Assembly: GCF_006438875.1 (NCBI RefSeq)
Contig: NZ_RCZH01000004.1
Coordinates: forward strand, 62,001-126,000
Source of the DNA: Flavobacterium pectinovorum
Lineage (GTDB): Bacteria; Bacteroidota; Bacteroidia; Flavobacteriales; Flavobacteriaceae
Reading direction: 5' to 3'
DNA length: 64,000 nt
The notes under the pieces are model-generated. The model worked only from the letters and a program-made list of their open reading frames with translations. It had not been told where the DNA came from and did not search any database. The translations under genes and the position numbers were made by a program. Positions 51,837-62,300 of the stretch are shown piece by piece. Each line of letters begins with the position of its first letter. The first letter of the stretch is position 1.

Positions 51837-54800
51837 ATGAAAAATTTATTTTACATGCTGAGTTTCCTTCTTGCCCTTTCCGGGTATGCGCAGGAAAGGA
51901 CAATTAAAGGAAAAGTACTTGATGCCAAAGACGGACTACCAATTCCGGGAGTTACTGTTTTTCTTGAGAACAGTTCCGTATCAAACAACACACAACAAAA
52001 AGGTGTGATCCAAAGTTCAAGCCTTGGAACCGTAACTGATTTTGACGGTACATTTGAATTTAAAATCAACAGTAATATGAAAAGTTTAAGAGTAACTTAT
52101 ATGGGTTACCTTCCTTATACTATTGATATTACATCACAAAACAACTACACTATTTCTTTAAAATCTGACGTAGCAGAATTAAAAGAGATCGTTGTAACAG
52201 GTTACCAAAAAATCGAGAAAAGAAAATTAACATCGGCTGTTGCACAAGTTGAAATGGCAGATATCAAACAAGCGGGTGTTGCGAGTTTGGATCAAATGTT
52301 AATTGGTCAGGTTGCGGGTGTAGCGGTAACGCAACAAACGGGAGCTCCCGGAACGATCTCAAAAATTAGAATTCGTGGTACTGCATCTCTTAATGGTGCA
52401 CAGGATCCGTTATGGGTTTTAGATGGTTTGCCTCTTGAAGGAAATGATGTTCCTCAAAACTATGACAAAGACAATATAGATGTATTAAGTAACTTTTCTA
52501 TCGCAGGTTTAAACCCTGATGATATCAAAGATATTACCATATTAAAAGATGCTGCTGCAACTGCTATTTACGGAGCAAGAGCTGCAAACGGTGTTATTGT
52601 GGTAACGACTAAAAAAGGAAGAAAAGGAAACATGAAAGTAGACTTTAACGTTAATACTTTCGTGACTCAAAAACCTGATTTTTCTAAATTAAACCTTATG
52701 AATTCTTCTCAAAAAGTAGATTTTGAACTTTCGCTAGCTTCAAGAGAAGATTTGACTTACAGAGACACGGCTGGGGAAATTTCCCGCATTCTAAACCAGG
52801 CTAATGAATTAGGAGCCTATAGATCGGGAGGTTTTTCGTCTCTAAGTCCAACAACACAAAACTCAATCAATACTTTGAGAAACAGCAATACCAATTGGGG
52901 TGATTTATTGTACAAAGCTGCCTTTAACACGCAATACGGATTAAGTTTATCCGGTGGTGGAGAAAGATCTGATTACTATTTCTCTTTAGGAGCTTTTAAT
53001 GAAGAGGGTGCTACTGTAGGAACTGGTTTTGACAGATACAACCTTACCTTAAAAAACAACTTCGATGTAACTGATAAATTGCATGTTGGTGTTGGAATTT
53101 TTGGTACTCAAAGCAAGAAAACAAGTTATCTTTCAGATACAGATGGTTTTACAAATCCTTCTAATTATTCAAGAAACGTAAACCCATACCTGAATCCATT
53201 CAATGCTGATGGAAGTTATAATTATGATAAAGATATCAAAGGATATGGAAATAGTTCTGTATATGTTCCTTTTAACTTCTTAGAAGAAAGAGAAAATACA
53301 AGTTATGAACTACTAACAAGATCGGTAAAAGCATTACTTGATGTTGATTATAATATTACGAAAGGCTTAAAAGCAAGTACTCAAATTGGTTTACAGTTTG
53401 ATAACAATTCTTCTGAAAAATACGCTGGTAAAGACACTTACTATACAAGAAAAGAAAGAGAAAAAACAAGTGTATTTGCAAACGGAGCTTATAATTTTTT
53501 CCTTCCTGTTGGTGGAATTATCCAAAATTCAAACACTGACTTTTTCCAATACAACTGGAAAACTATGGTGAACTATAGTACTACTCTTGGAGGAAAACAT
53601 GAGTTAGAATTTATGGTTGGTAATGAACTAAGAAAAAACAAAAGCACTTCTATTAATACGAAAGCTTTTGGTTATGACCCAAAAACATTGACATCAACTC
53701 AAATTGTTTTTCCAACTCCAAGCTATGCAGCTGATACAAACTATAGAACGTATTTAAAGAATGAAAACGAAAATGCATTTGCATCATTCTTTGCAACAGC
53801 ATCTTATACTTATAACAGAAAATATACTTTCTTTGGAAGTGTTCGTTATGACGGATCAGATTTATTTGGTGCAGATCCTAAATACAAATACTTACCATTA
53901 TGGGCAGTATCTGGTTCATGGGCAGTATCTGAAGAAAATTTCTTAAAAGATAGTGATGTGATTTCTAATTTAAGATTACGTGCTTCTTACGGTTTACAAG
54001 GAAATATCGACAAAAATACTTCTCCGTATGTAGTGGGTACAAACCAAACAACTGTTATTTTACCAGGACAAACAGAACCTGTTATTTCAGTATCTTCTCC
54101 TCCAAATGATAAATTAAGATGGGAAAAAACTACTAATACTAACATTGGAATGGATCTTGGTTTATTCAAGAATCGTATCAACATTGTGACTGATGTTTAC
54201 GGAAGAAAAAGTACTGATTTAATTGGTTTACAATCACTTGCTCTGGAAAACGGATTTGAATTTACAAACGCTAACTGGGCGCAGGTAACTAATAAAGGAT
54301 ATGAAATTTCTTTGTCTACAAGAAACATTGATCATCCAAACTTTAAGTGGAATACAACAATTAATTTTGCTCATAATAAGAGTAATGTAGATCGTATTCA
54401 AACAAGATCAAATAGTTATTTACCTTCTAGAGAAGGACTTCCGGTGAATGCGGTATTCGCATTAAAAACTGCAGGAATTGATGAAAATGGTTATCCTTTA
54501 TTTGTAAATAAAAAAGGAGAAACCGTAAACTCACAAACCTTTTTTGCCCTTTTTGACCCCTATGCAGATTTTTTCCCGGGAGTTCTATCTCAATCAAAAC
54601 TTACAGATGCAGAAACAAGAGATTTGTTTACTTATGTAGGAGATTTAGATCCTAAATTTACGGGTGGTTTTATGAACACTTTTAAACTTCATAATTTTGA
54701 CCTTACAATTGCTACCACTTTCAATATTAAACAAACTGTCGTTGAAAAACCTACTTTCAATGGTACAACTTTAGATCGTGGTCAAAATTATACTACTGAT

Positions 54801-55178
54801 GCGCTTAATGCGTGGTCACCTACTAATACAGGTTCACACATACCTGGAATTACAAGTGAAACTTCAGGAACAGGAGATTCATGGATGGCTTACCAATGGT
54901 ATTCTGGAGGAAATCAATTGCCAATGTACAACTATTTAGATACGTGGGTTCATGAAATGAGTTTTATGCGTGTAAGCAGTATTCGTTTTGGATATTCTTT
55001 GCCTAAAAAAGCTATTAACAGTTTGTTTATGGAAAACGTTAGATTTAGTATTGAAGGTAGAAACCTATTCGTAATCAGCTCTGATTATAAAGGTTACTTT
55101 GACCCTGAAACTTATGGAAATATCTATGCACAACCAATCCCAAGATCAATTTCTTTAGGATGTAATCTAACTTTTTAA
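51837..55178 (+). CDS. susC: SusC/RagA family TonB-linked outer membrane transporter
   Basis: The 1,113-residue protein has a signal peptide (1-18, ending SGYAQ), a carboxypeptidase-like domain (RTIKGKVLDAKDGLPIPGVT), a TonB-box region (LKEIVVTGY), and the plug signature typical of SusC: DPLWVLDGLPL, LNPDDIKDITILKDAAATAI and YGARAANGVIVVTTK. A 22-strand barrel is expected to follow. With SusD it imports oligomeric substrates. The neighbouring metalloprotease, rather than a glycosidase, suggests peptides as substrate. It is 11 bp from susD. Confidence 0.95.
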   Translation: MKNLFYMLSFLLALSGYAQERTIKGKVLDAKDGLPIPGVTVFLENSSVSNNTQQKGVIQSSSLGTVTDFDGTFEFKINSNMKSLRVTYMGYLPYTIDITSQNNYTISLKSDVAELKEIVVTGYQKIEKRKLTSAVAQVEMADIKQAGVASLDQMLIGQVAGVAVTQQTGAPGTISKIRIRGTASLNGAQDPLWVLDGLPLEGNDVPQNYDKDNIDVLSNFSIAGLNPDDIKDITILKDAAATAIYGARAANGVIVVTTKKGRKGNMKVDFNVNTFVTQKPDFSKLNLMNSSQKVDFELSLASREDLTYRDTAGEISRILNQANELGAYRSGGFSSLSPTTQNSINTLRNSNTNWGDLLYKAAFNTQYGLSLSGGGERSDYYFSLGAFNEEGATVGTGFDRYNLTLKNNFDVTDKLHVGVGIFGTQSKKTSYLSDTDGFTNPSNYSRNVNPYLNPFNADGSYNYDKDIKGYGNSSVYVPFNFLEERENTSYELLTRSVKALLDVDYNITKGLKASTQIGLQFDNNSSEKYAGKDTYYTRKEREKTSVFANGAYNFFLPVGGIIQNSNTDFFQYNWKTMVNYSTTLGGKHELEFMVGNELRKNKSTSINTKAFGYDPKTLTSTQIVFPTPSYAADTNYRTYLKNENENAFASFFATASYTYNRKYTFFGSVRYDGSDLFGADPKYKYLPLWAVSGSWAVSEENFLKDSDVISNLRLRASYGLQGNIDKNTSPYVVGTNQTTVILPGQTEPVISVSSPPNDKLRWEKTTNTNIGMDLGLFKNRINIVTDVYGRKSTDLIGLQSLALENGFEFTNANWAQVTNKGYEISLSTRNIDHPNFKWNTTINFAHNKSNVDRIQTRSNSYLPSREGLPVNAVFALKTAGIDENGYPLFVNKKGETVNSQTFFALFDPYADFFPGVLSQSKLTDAETRDLFTYVGDLDPKFTGGFMNTFKLHNFDLTIATTFNIKQTVVEKPTFNGTTLDRGQNYTTDALNAWSPTNTGSHIPGITSETSGTGDSWMAYQWYSGGNQLPMYNYLDTWVHEMSFMRVSSIRFGYSLPKKAINSLFMENVRFSIEGRNLFVISSDYKGYFDPETYGNIYAQPIPRSISLGCNLTF

Positions 55179-55189
55179 TCTGATTCAAA

Positions 55190-56509
55190 ATGAAAAATAT
55201 ATTAAAATACGTATTCTTTGCCAGCGTAGCAATTACTACTGTAAGCTGTGATAATTATCTTGATGTTAAGCCAGTAGGTAAAGTAATTCCGGAAACTTTG
55301 GGAGATTACAGAGCCATAATGACAAAAGGATATTCTGTAACTGCAATCCATAAAGCATTGTCTGCTGTGAGAGCAGATGAATTGACTTTTGATGAATTTA
55401 ATGATAATGCTACTTTCTATAAAGACCATTATATCTGGAACGATATCAATCCTGATAAAACGACAAACGTTTTTCCTTATGCAGCTTTGTACAACAGGAT
55501 TTTTTATACGAATGTAGTTATCAATGAAGCAAGCCAAAAGTTAGCGCCTTCTGCTGAGAAAGACCAATTAATTGGAGAAGCTTATGCACTAAGAGCTTTA
55601 ACTTACTTTGATTTATTGAACATATTCAGTAAACCTTATAATGCTGCAACAGCTGCATCAGAGAGAGGTGTTCCATTGGCTTTAAAAATAGATTTAGAGC
55701 AGGCGTATGTTCCTCAAAGTGTTGCTGTTATTTACGATCAGATTTTATCTGATGATGAAGAAGCAAAAAAATTATTGAATTTAGATACACAAACAACAGG
55801 TATTAATTACCGTTTTTCTAAAGCTTCTTTATATGCTATGGAATCTCGTATTTTCCTTTACAGAAAAGAATGGGCTAAAGCTATTACTGCTGCAAATAAA
55901 GCAATGACGTACAAAAATGCTTTAATAAATTTAAATACGACACCAGCTTTACCTAACCTTTATAATGGTCCGGAATCTATATTAGCGCTTGAGGATCCTT
56001 TTATCAATATTATAAAAGGAACAACATATGCTTCACTAACTTTAACTGGAGCTTATGATAAAACAAACGACTTACGTTTTGCTTTGTATTATCAGGCAAG
56101 CGGAAGCAAATTCAAATTTAGAAAAGGTGGAGATATCGCTCAAAAATGTACTTTTAGAACTTCTGAATTATATTTGACAAAAGCAGAAGCGTCAGCGCAA
56201 TTGAACGATCTTCCAACAACAAGAACAACAGTTTTGACTTTTATCAAAAACAGATATAATGCAACAGGCTACAACACATTAAGCACATCGATTGCTGCAA
56301 TGACACAAACTCAGCTTCTTGATTTTATCGCTCAGGAAAGACAACGTGAGTTTGCGGTTGAAGGTCACCGTTGGTTTGATTTAAGAAGAACTACTCAAAA
56401 ACAAATCATCCATACCTATGCTGGAGAAGATCATACTCTAATACAAAATGACCCGCGTTATACGCTGCCATTTCCTCTAGATGCAAGATTAAATAATCCG
56501 GCATTGTAA
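55190..56509 (+). CDS. susD: SusD/RagB family nutrient-binding lipoprotein
   Basis: The 439-residue protein has a lipoprotein signal with TTVSCDNYLDV. The family stretches are AYALRALTYFDLLNIFSKPY (TPR region), SKASLYAMESRIFLYRKEWAKAI and FIAQERQREFAVEGHRWFDLRR near the end. It caps the SusC barrel and binds substrate at the surface. The stop is followed by a strong terminator, closing the protease-susC-susD operon. Confidence 0.95.
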   Translation: MKNILKYVFFASVAITTVSCDNYLDVKPVGKVIPETLGDYRAIMTKGYSVTAIHKALSAVRADELTFDEFNDNATFYKDHYIWNDINPDKTTNVFPYAALYNRIFYTNVVINEASQKLAPSAEKDQLIGEAYALRALTYFDLLNIFSKPYNAATAASERGVPLALKIDLEQAYVPQSVAVIYDQILSDDEEAKKLLNLDTQTTGINYRFSKASLYAMESRIFLYRKEWAKAITAANKAMTYKNALINLNTTPALPNLYNGPESILALEDPFINIIKGTTYASLTLTGAYDKTNDLRFALYYQASGSKFKFRKGGDIAQKCTFRTSELYLTKAEASAQLNDLPTTRTTVLTFIKNRYNATGYNTLSTSIAAMTQTQLLDFIAQERQREFAVEGHRWFDLRRTTQKQIIHTYAGEDHTLIQNDPRYTLPFPLDARLNNPAL

Positions 56510-56514
56510 TAATT

Positions 56515-56553
56515 AAAAAAGCCGTCTCAAAAAATATTTGAGGCGGCTTTTTA
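56515..56553. terminator. Bidirectional terminator between susD and the convergent pair
   Basis: A 16 bp stem (56516-56531 against 56537-56552, with one G-T pair) is flanked by As and Ts, so it can work for susD and for the minus-strand gene ending at 56567. Confidence 0.9.
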
Positions 56554-56566
56554 CTTTTATAAGCAA

Positions 56567-57034
56567 TTATACTGCTTGAACTAAATTACGATAATCATAT
56601 TTTTTATAAGCTTCTACATTCGCTTTTTCTCTATTCAATTCGATTATCTCATTTTTTAACTGAACCCTATACCATTGCTCTGGTTTGGTATGAGAAAAAG
56701 TACTTAACTTCAATACAAGTTTTGCATTTAACTTTCTTTCTCCTATAAGATACTTATGAAGATTACTATCTTTCATTTCAAAGTAAGAAGCTAATTCCTT
56801 TTTAGTAATATTGAGTGTTTTTAGATACATCTTAACAAAATCAAGAACTTTTAAAACCTCAGTATCATTTTCGCTTTGAATATAATCTTCCAATTTATAT
56901 TGAATAGAAAGCAATTGATTCTTTAATATCTGTTCTTTGGATTGTTTTGAAGAATGAGATTTTATAATTTTTTTTAAATCGTCTTTCTTCTTGTCATTCC
57001 AAATATCACTAATTTGAATTTCTTTATTTTTCAT
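56567..57034 (-). CDS. HTH protein, candidate antitoxin (HigA-like)
   Basis: The 155-residue protein has a C-terminal helix-turn-helix of the HigA/XRE sort: LNITKKELASYFEMKDSNLHKYLIGERKLNAKLVLKLSTF, followed by KPEQWYRVQL, the usual phrase after HTH in addiction antidotes. The N-terminal half is Lys/Ser-rich and helical and may bind the partner. It lies 7 bp downstream of the 57042-57566 gene in one operon. The toxin-then-antitoxin order is the same as in higBA. Binding to the palindrome upstream of the operon is expected. Confidence 0.75.
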   Translation of the reverse strand: MKNKEIQISDIWNDKKKDDLKKIIKSHSSKQSKEQILKNQLLSIQYKLEDYIQSENDTEVLKVLDFVKMYLKTLNITKKELASYFEMKDSNLHKYLIGERKLNAKLVLKLSTFSHTKPEQWYRVQLKNEIIELNREKANVEAYKKYDYRNLVQAV

Positions 57035-57041
57035 ATTCTTT

Positions 57042-57566
57042 TTAATTTAAAAACTCGGTAATTAATTTCTCTCCTCCCGCCGGAGGAATAATCATGGTAG
57101 CCTCTCCATATCTGAGTGCATTATATTTTGTTGAATACATGGCCATCAGTTTTACTTCATCACTTTTATCTTCTTCCATAACATCAAATACCAAATAACC
57201 TCTGTATGGTTCATTGGCTTTTATAAAACTTAACCTGCAGGCAAATGCAATTAAACAGCCCGCCACTTTTTCATATCTTTTATTCAATCCCTTATTATGA
57301 GGTGCGATTTCTACATAAGCCATATAAGGTTCCACTTTCTTTTTCATTTCAAAAATCAGGCATCCTTCAATTACATCAGGAGTTTCTTTACTTACTAAAA
57401 CATACGTTTCATGCCCCACTTCTTTGGAATGCTTTTTAAAATTAAACCTCCATCCATCAGTTATAGAAGGCAAATTTATTTTTACTGATTTTACATCTGA
57501 AATTTTAGCATCAATTAGACTATTTTCATCAATCTTTAATATTTTTACATTCATTATCTCAAACAT
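57042..57566 (-). CDS. GNAT-like protein, candidate toxin
   Basis: The 174-residue protein has segments suggestive of an acetyltransferase fold: strand VEGCLIFEMKKKVEPYMAYVEIAP followed by HNKGLNKRYEKVAGCLIAFAC, where a GNAT pyrophosphate loop would sit. A C-terminal part holds MYSTKYNALRYGEATMIIP. A classic Q/R-x-x-G-x-G/A is not seen, so the assignment is tentative. The first in-frame ATGs are at 57566 and 57554. It is co-transcribed with the HTH gene and preceded by a perfect palindrome at the promoter, the usual arrangement of a toxin-antitoxin pair. Confidence 0.6.
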   Translation of the reverse strand: MFEIMNVKILKIDENSLIDAKISDVKSVKINLPSITDGWRFNFKKHSKEVGHETYVLVSKETPDVIEGCLIFEMKKKVEPYMAYVEIAPHNKGLNKRYEKVAGCLIAFACRLSFIKANEPYRGYLVFDVMEEDKSDEVKLMAMYSTKYNALRYGEATMIIPPAGGEKLITEFLN

Positions 57567-57576
57567 ATTCGTTACA

Positions 57577-57613
57577 CAAATATACTAAAAAATTATACAA
57601 TATGTATAATTTT
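57577..57613 (-). promoter_or_regulatory. Promoter and palindromic operator of the toxin-antitoxin pair
   Basis: On the minus strand the -7 box TATATTTG occupies 57577-57584. Directly upstream, AAAATTATAC (57589-57598) and GTATAATTTT (57604-57613) form a perfect 10 bp inverted repeat with a 5-nt spacer, well placed for autorepression. Confidence 0.75.
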
Positions 57614-57700
57614 AATTCACACTTCTTTTCTTCAAAATATTGGAAAATACTAAACAATAAGTTCTGCAAAACAGTAACACATAAAGCACTAAGTTTTATT

Positions 57701-57708
57701 TACCTTTG
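57701..57708 (+). promoter_or_regulatory. -7 box of the LytTR regulator gene
   Basis: TACCTTTG matches TANNTTTG and ends 16 bp before the ATG at 57725. It rules out earlier in-frame ATGs (57602) as starts. Confidence 0.65.
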
Positions 57709-57724
57709 CAGAAAAATAAACCAA

Positions 57725-58483
57725 ATGAAAATTGTCATTATTGAAGACGAACATCTGGCGTCAAGCTATCTGAAATCAATTCTGGAACAACAAACCATAA
57801 TTTCGATCAGTGAAATTTCGGTGGTGAAATCTGTAAAAGATGCCGTTGCATTTTTTAAAATAAATACCGTTGATCTTGCTTTTATGGATATCCATTTGGG
57901 AGACGGAAAAAGTCTGGACATTTTTGAGCAGACTCTTGTATCTTGCCCCGTTATTTTTATTACCGCTTATGATTCTTATGCCGTAAAAGTTTTCAAACAT
58001 TTCACGATTGATTATCTTCTAAAACCTTATGAAGAAGAAGAATTATTGGAAGCTTTAATAAAATATAAAAACATAAAAGAAACCTTTAATACCAACTTAA
58101 TTGTTGAATCCCTTGTTGAAATTGAAAATCAAAGCAACATTCAGCATCACTTTTTGGTTAGTCACAGAGACAAACTCATTTCTATAAATGATACGGCAAT
58201 TACCTATTTTTTTGCCACAGGAAAACACATGTTTATTTATACCAATTCTGGCAACAGCTATTTGTACAACAGCAATCTAACGGATGTAATTAATAAACTT
58301 GATCCGGTTCTTTTCTTTAAAGTCAACCGAAAATATATCATCAACAGACATCACATTCAGGAAATCATCAAACATTCGAGCCAAAAAATTGAATTGCTTC
58401 TACATGTTTCTATTCCTGATAACGAACCTATTATTTTGAGTAAAAAAGAAATTAATAATTTCAAGAACTGGTTGGATTCATAA
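57725..58483 (+). CDS. LytTR family response regulator
   Basis: I use ATG 57725, which starts directly with the receiver domain (MKIVIIEDEH). Phospho-acceptor Asp55 lies in LAFMDIHLGDG and Lys is in LLKPYEEEEL. The C-terminal LytTR domain (about 145-252) has DKLISINDTAITYFFATGKHMFIYTN, FFKVNRKYIINRHHI. It probably receives phosphate from the LytS-like kinase at 47538 and controls the protease-SusCD genes between them. The toxin-antitoxin pair seems to have been inserted between susD and this gene. Confidence 0.92.
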   Translation: MKIVIIEDEHLASSYLKSILEQQTIISISEISVVKSVKDAVAFFKINTVDLAFMDIHLGDGKSLDIFEQTLVSCPVIFITAYDSYAVKVFKHFTIDYLLKPYEEEELLEALIKYKNIKETFNTNLIVESLVEIENQSNIQHHFLVSHRDKLISINDTAITYFFATGKHMFIYTNSGNSYLYNSNLTDVINKLDPVLFFKVNRKYIINRHHIQEIIKHSSQKIELLLHVSIPDNEPIILSKKEINNFKNWLDS

Positions 58484-58590
58484 TAGAAAGCTACTTTAAA
58501 AATACTCTCGTATTCTTAACTAAATTTAATTCTCATTCAAAACACGAATTTCATGAATTTTCACAAATTCGTTCATGAAATTAATTCCAT

Positions 58591-58852
58591 ATGCAAACCT
58601 CCCTAAAAGAAGAATTTACAAATAAAGGTTGGTCCGTAAATGTTATTGAAATTAAAGATGCCATACCAAGGTTTTGTCGTGAACGGAAACTAACTTTATT
58701 TGGCAGTTACAGTAGTTGAAAAAAACGGAAACATCTACATAATTGTTTTCTCTATCAACTTTCTGTTATTCAATAATGGTTATAAAAAAACGTACTATTT
58801 TCAAAATTGGATTATGAATTATCATCCAAAAGAGTTAATTTTATTGCTATAA
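58591..58852 (+). pseudogene. Frameshifted remnant of an unknown gene
   Basis: A 42-codon frame (MQTSLKEEFTNKGWSVNVIE...) stops at 58719. The adjacent frame continues in a protein-like way (VTVVEKNGNIYIIVFSINFL...) to a stop at 58852. Together they would make one short protein, so a frameshift near 58695 is likely. No family is recognised. The rest of 58484-58936 shows no gene. Confidence 0.45.
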
Positions 58853-58936
58853 TCTTGACTATTTGTAATAAAAATAGCTCTATCTTAGCAGAAATAAATC
58901 ATATTTGGGTTTATAACTTTTTTATCTTATTATAAA

Positions 58937-59386
58937 ATGAACAAACAGAATTACAATCTTTTACTAGCAGACGATGATGAAGATGATTGCGCTTTTTTCA
59001 AAGAAGCCTTAGATGAATTAGCGCTTCCGGTATCACTTGTAACTGTTAATGATGGCGTGCAGCTAATGGATTATTTAGAAACGAATTTCTCTGGAAATTT
59101 ACCTGATATTCTTTTTCTTGACCTCAACATGCCCCGTAAGAATGGTCATGAATGCCTGGCTGAAATAAAGGATAAGGAAGAACTTAAAAATCTTCCGATA
59201 ATTATTTTTTCGACATCTCTGGATACTGACATTGTTGATTTAATGTACGAAAAAGGGGCTACTTATTATATTCGCAAACCAGGCGAATTTTCTAAATTAA
59301 AAAAGGTCATTGGCAATGCATTAGCCATAACATCTGAAAATAATTTCAAACAACCCATCAGGGCAAAATTTATTCTTCAACCTTAA
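58937..59386 (+). CDS. Stand-alone response regulator receiver protein
   Basis: The 149-residue protein is a receiver domain only: acidic residues ADDDEDD (11-17), phospho-acceptor Asp62 in LFLDLNMPRKNG, Thr/Ser in IIFSTSLD, and Lys in YIRKPGEF. It resembles Rcp1-type regulators that pair with phytochrome-like or PAS kinases. It lies 12 bp before a very large PAS kinase gene, so they are one operon and likely partners. Output must go through protein contacts or a phosphorelay. Confidence 0.93.
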   Translation: MNKQNYNLLLADDDEDDCAFFKEALDELALPVSLVTVNDGVQLMDYLETNFSGNLPDILFLDLNMPRKNGHECLAEIKDKEELKNLPIIIFSTSLDTDIVDLMYEKGATYYIRKPGEFSKLKKVIGNALAITSENNFKQPIRAKFILQP

Positions 59387-59398
59387 ATAGTTTTTGGA

Positions 59399-62300
59399 AT
59401 GAAACCCACAAACAAAGAGCATTATTTTCTTGCCGATGGTGGAGAAATGGGAGAATTATTACGTTCTAAAGATTGGAGTAAAACCCCGATAGGAAATCCC
59501 GAAACCTGGCCACAAAGTCTTTGTACAATAGTTGCCGTAATGCTCAATAATCCGTTTGGGATGTACATTGCGTGGGGAAATGACTATACGCAACTTTACA
59601 ACGATGCCTTCCGCCCTATTCTTGGTGCGACAAAACATCCCGAAGCTTTAGGGATAAGTTCTCAGGAAACTTTTGCGGAAATTTGGGATACTATAGGTCC
59701 TATGTTTTTTGAAGTTATGAAGGGAAAAGCAGTTAGTATTCCGGATTTTAAGGTGATTTTAAACCGAAACGGATTTGATGAAGACTGCTATTTTGAATTC
59801 TCTTATAGTCCCATCAAAATCGAAAACGGAACTATTGGCGGTGTTTTGGTAACTGTAATAGAAACTACTGAAAAGAAAAAAGCGACCGAAGCCTTACAAG
59901 AAAGCAACTCTCGATTTATAAATAATATTATGCAGGCGCCTGTTGCAATGTGTGTTTTTAGAGGTAAAAACCACGTTGTAGAAATTGCCAATGCACAAAT
60001 GATCCAGTTATGGGGCACGGAATATGAAAAGGTAATTAACAAACCTATTTTTGAAGCCCTGCCCGAAGCTCAAAATCAGGATTTAGAAATTTTATTGGAC
60101 AACGTATTTAAAACCGGCGAAAAATTTGTTGCAAACGAACGCCTTGTTCTTTTGCCTCGAAATGGAAAAGTCGAGACTACCTATATTAATTTTGTTTATC
60201 AAGCACTTAGAGATACAGACGGAACAATATCCGGAGTTGTTGCAATAGCGATTGAAGTAACTCCCCAGATTTTAGTCCGATCCAAAGTAGAAGAAAGTGA
60301 ACAAAAAATAAGACAGCTTGTTGAGAATGCCCCTTTTCCTATTGCTGTGTATGTTGGCAAGGAAATGGTTGTAGAATTGGCCAATGATTCTATTATTAAA
60401 ATATGGGGAAAAGGAAATGATGTTATCGGAAAATCATTTAAAGATGTTCTTCCTGAATTGGACAATCAATTGGTATTTGAACAAATTAATACCGTTCTGG
60501 AAACTGGAAAATCCTTCCACACAAAAAATACACCACTCGATCTTACCGTAGATGGAGAATTATATACTTACTATTTTAATTACAGTTTAACGCCTCTCTA
60601 CGATGTAAATGGTGAAGTTTATGCCGTAATGAATACCGGAGTTGACTTAACGGACCTCAACTTAGCAAAGAAAAGAATCGAAGAAAGCGAACAGAATTTG
60701 CAAAGTATGGTATTGCAATCGCCTATTGGTATTTGTGTTTTGGATGCTAAAACTTTGGTTAGCGAAATTGTAAACGAAAGTTTTGTTGAAGTTGCCGGAA
60801 AACGCTACGACGAAATTGCCGGAAAATACTATTGGGACACCTTTGCAGAAGTCAAACCTTACTATGAAGAAGCTTTGCAAAAAGTGGCAGACGAAGGTAT
60901 TCCGTTTTTTGTCAATGAGGTAGAAATGATGCTTATCAGACATGGCAAAGAAGAAAAAATCTATGTGACTTTTGTTTATGCACCACTCAAAAACATAGAA
61001 GGCGAAGTCAAAAAAATAGCCATTTGGGTACTCGATAATACGCAACAAGTAATTGCACGACAAAAAATTGAAGAAGCTGATAAACGTTTTAGAAACACCG
61101 TAAAGCAAGCTCCTGTTGGAATTACAATTTTACGTGGTTCAAATTTCGTAGTCGAAACAGCCAATGAAGCCTATTTGAAATTAGTAGACAGAGAAGAAAA
61201 TGATTTTGTTGGCAAACCTTTGTTTGATTCATTACCTGAAGTCGAAGAAACGGTTAGTTCAATGCTAAATAGTGTATTAAAAACCGGAATTCCTTATCAT
61301 GGAAATGAAGTTCCAATTCCGATAAAGCGTTATGGAAAACTAAGTATCTGTTATTTTGATTTCCTATACCATCCGCTAAAAGAAGAAGACGGAAAAATTT
61401 CAGGTATTATTGTGACCGTTACCGAAGTCAGCGAAAAAGTTGAGGTTCGAAAAAAAATAGAACAAAACGAAGAAAGGCTTAAAATTATAGTCGAAGCCAG
61501 CGAATTAGGAACCTGGGAATTGAATGTAAAAACAAGAGAACCCCTATATTCTAAAAGATATCTCGAAATCATAGGCGGTTATACAGAAAATGTAGAATTG
61601 ACGCACGAGCAATTACTAAAGCATCTTCATCCTGATGATATGCACATTAGAAATAAAGCTTTTAAAGAAGCACTTACTTCAGGATATTTGAATTATGAAG
61701 CCAGAATGATCTGGAAAGATCAATCTATTCACTGGATGGAAGGCAAAGGAAAACTTTTCTATGATAATGAAAATAATCCTGAGAAATTAATTGGGACAAT
61801 AAGAGATATTACTGATGAAAAAAATCATCAGCAGGAACTTGAAGAAAGCGAAAAAAGATTCCGTAATCTGGTGATGCAATCTCCTGTACCAAAAGCGATT
61901 TTGAAAGGCAGGGATATGAAAATTGAAATTGCCAATATTGCGCTTCTTAAAACGATTTGGAAAAAAGAAGAAGATGAGGTTCAGGATAAAAACTTATTTG
62001 AAATTTTCCCGGAACTCGAACAACAAAAATACGGACAGCTTTTAAAAAAAGTTTACAAAACGGGAGAAGTACATTCTGAGTCAGAATCACTTTTGTATAT
62101 CAATGGCAAAGATGGAAAGCACCAATTGTATATTGATTTTGAATATGCTCCTTTGCGCGAATCAGACAACAGTATCTCTGGAATAAAAATGACTTTGATT
62201 GACGTAACAGAAAAAGTCGAAGCCCGAAAAAAAATTCAGGAAAGCGAAAAGAGATTCCGCTCCTTAACAGAAAGTATTCCGCAATTAATTTGGGAAACCG

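Noticed and set aside
57602..57724. N-terminal extension of the LytTR regulator by 41 residues
   Set aside because: The -7 box TACCTTTG at 57701 lies inside this extension and the receiver domain starts at ATG 57725.
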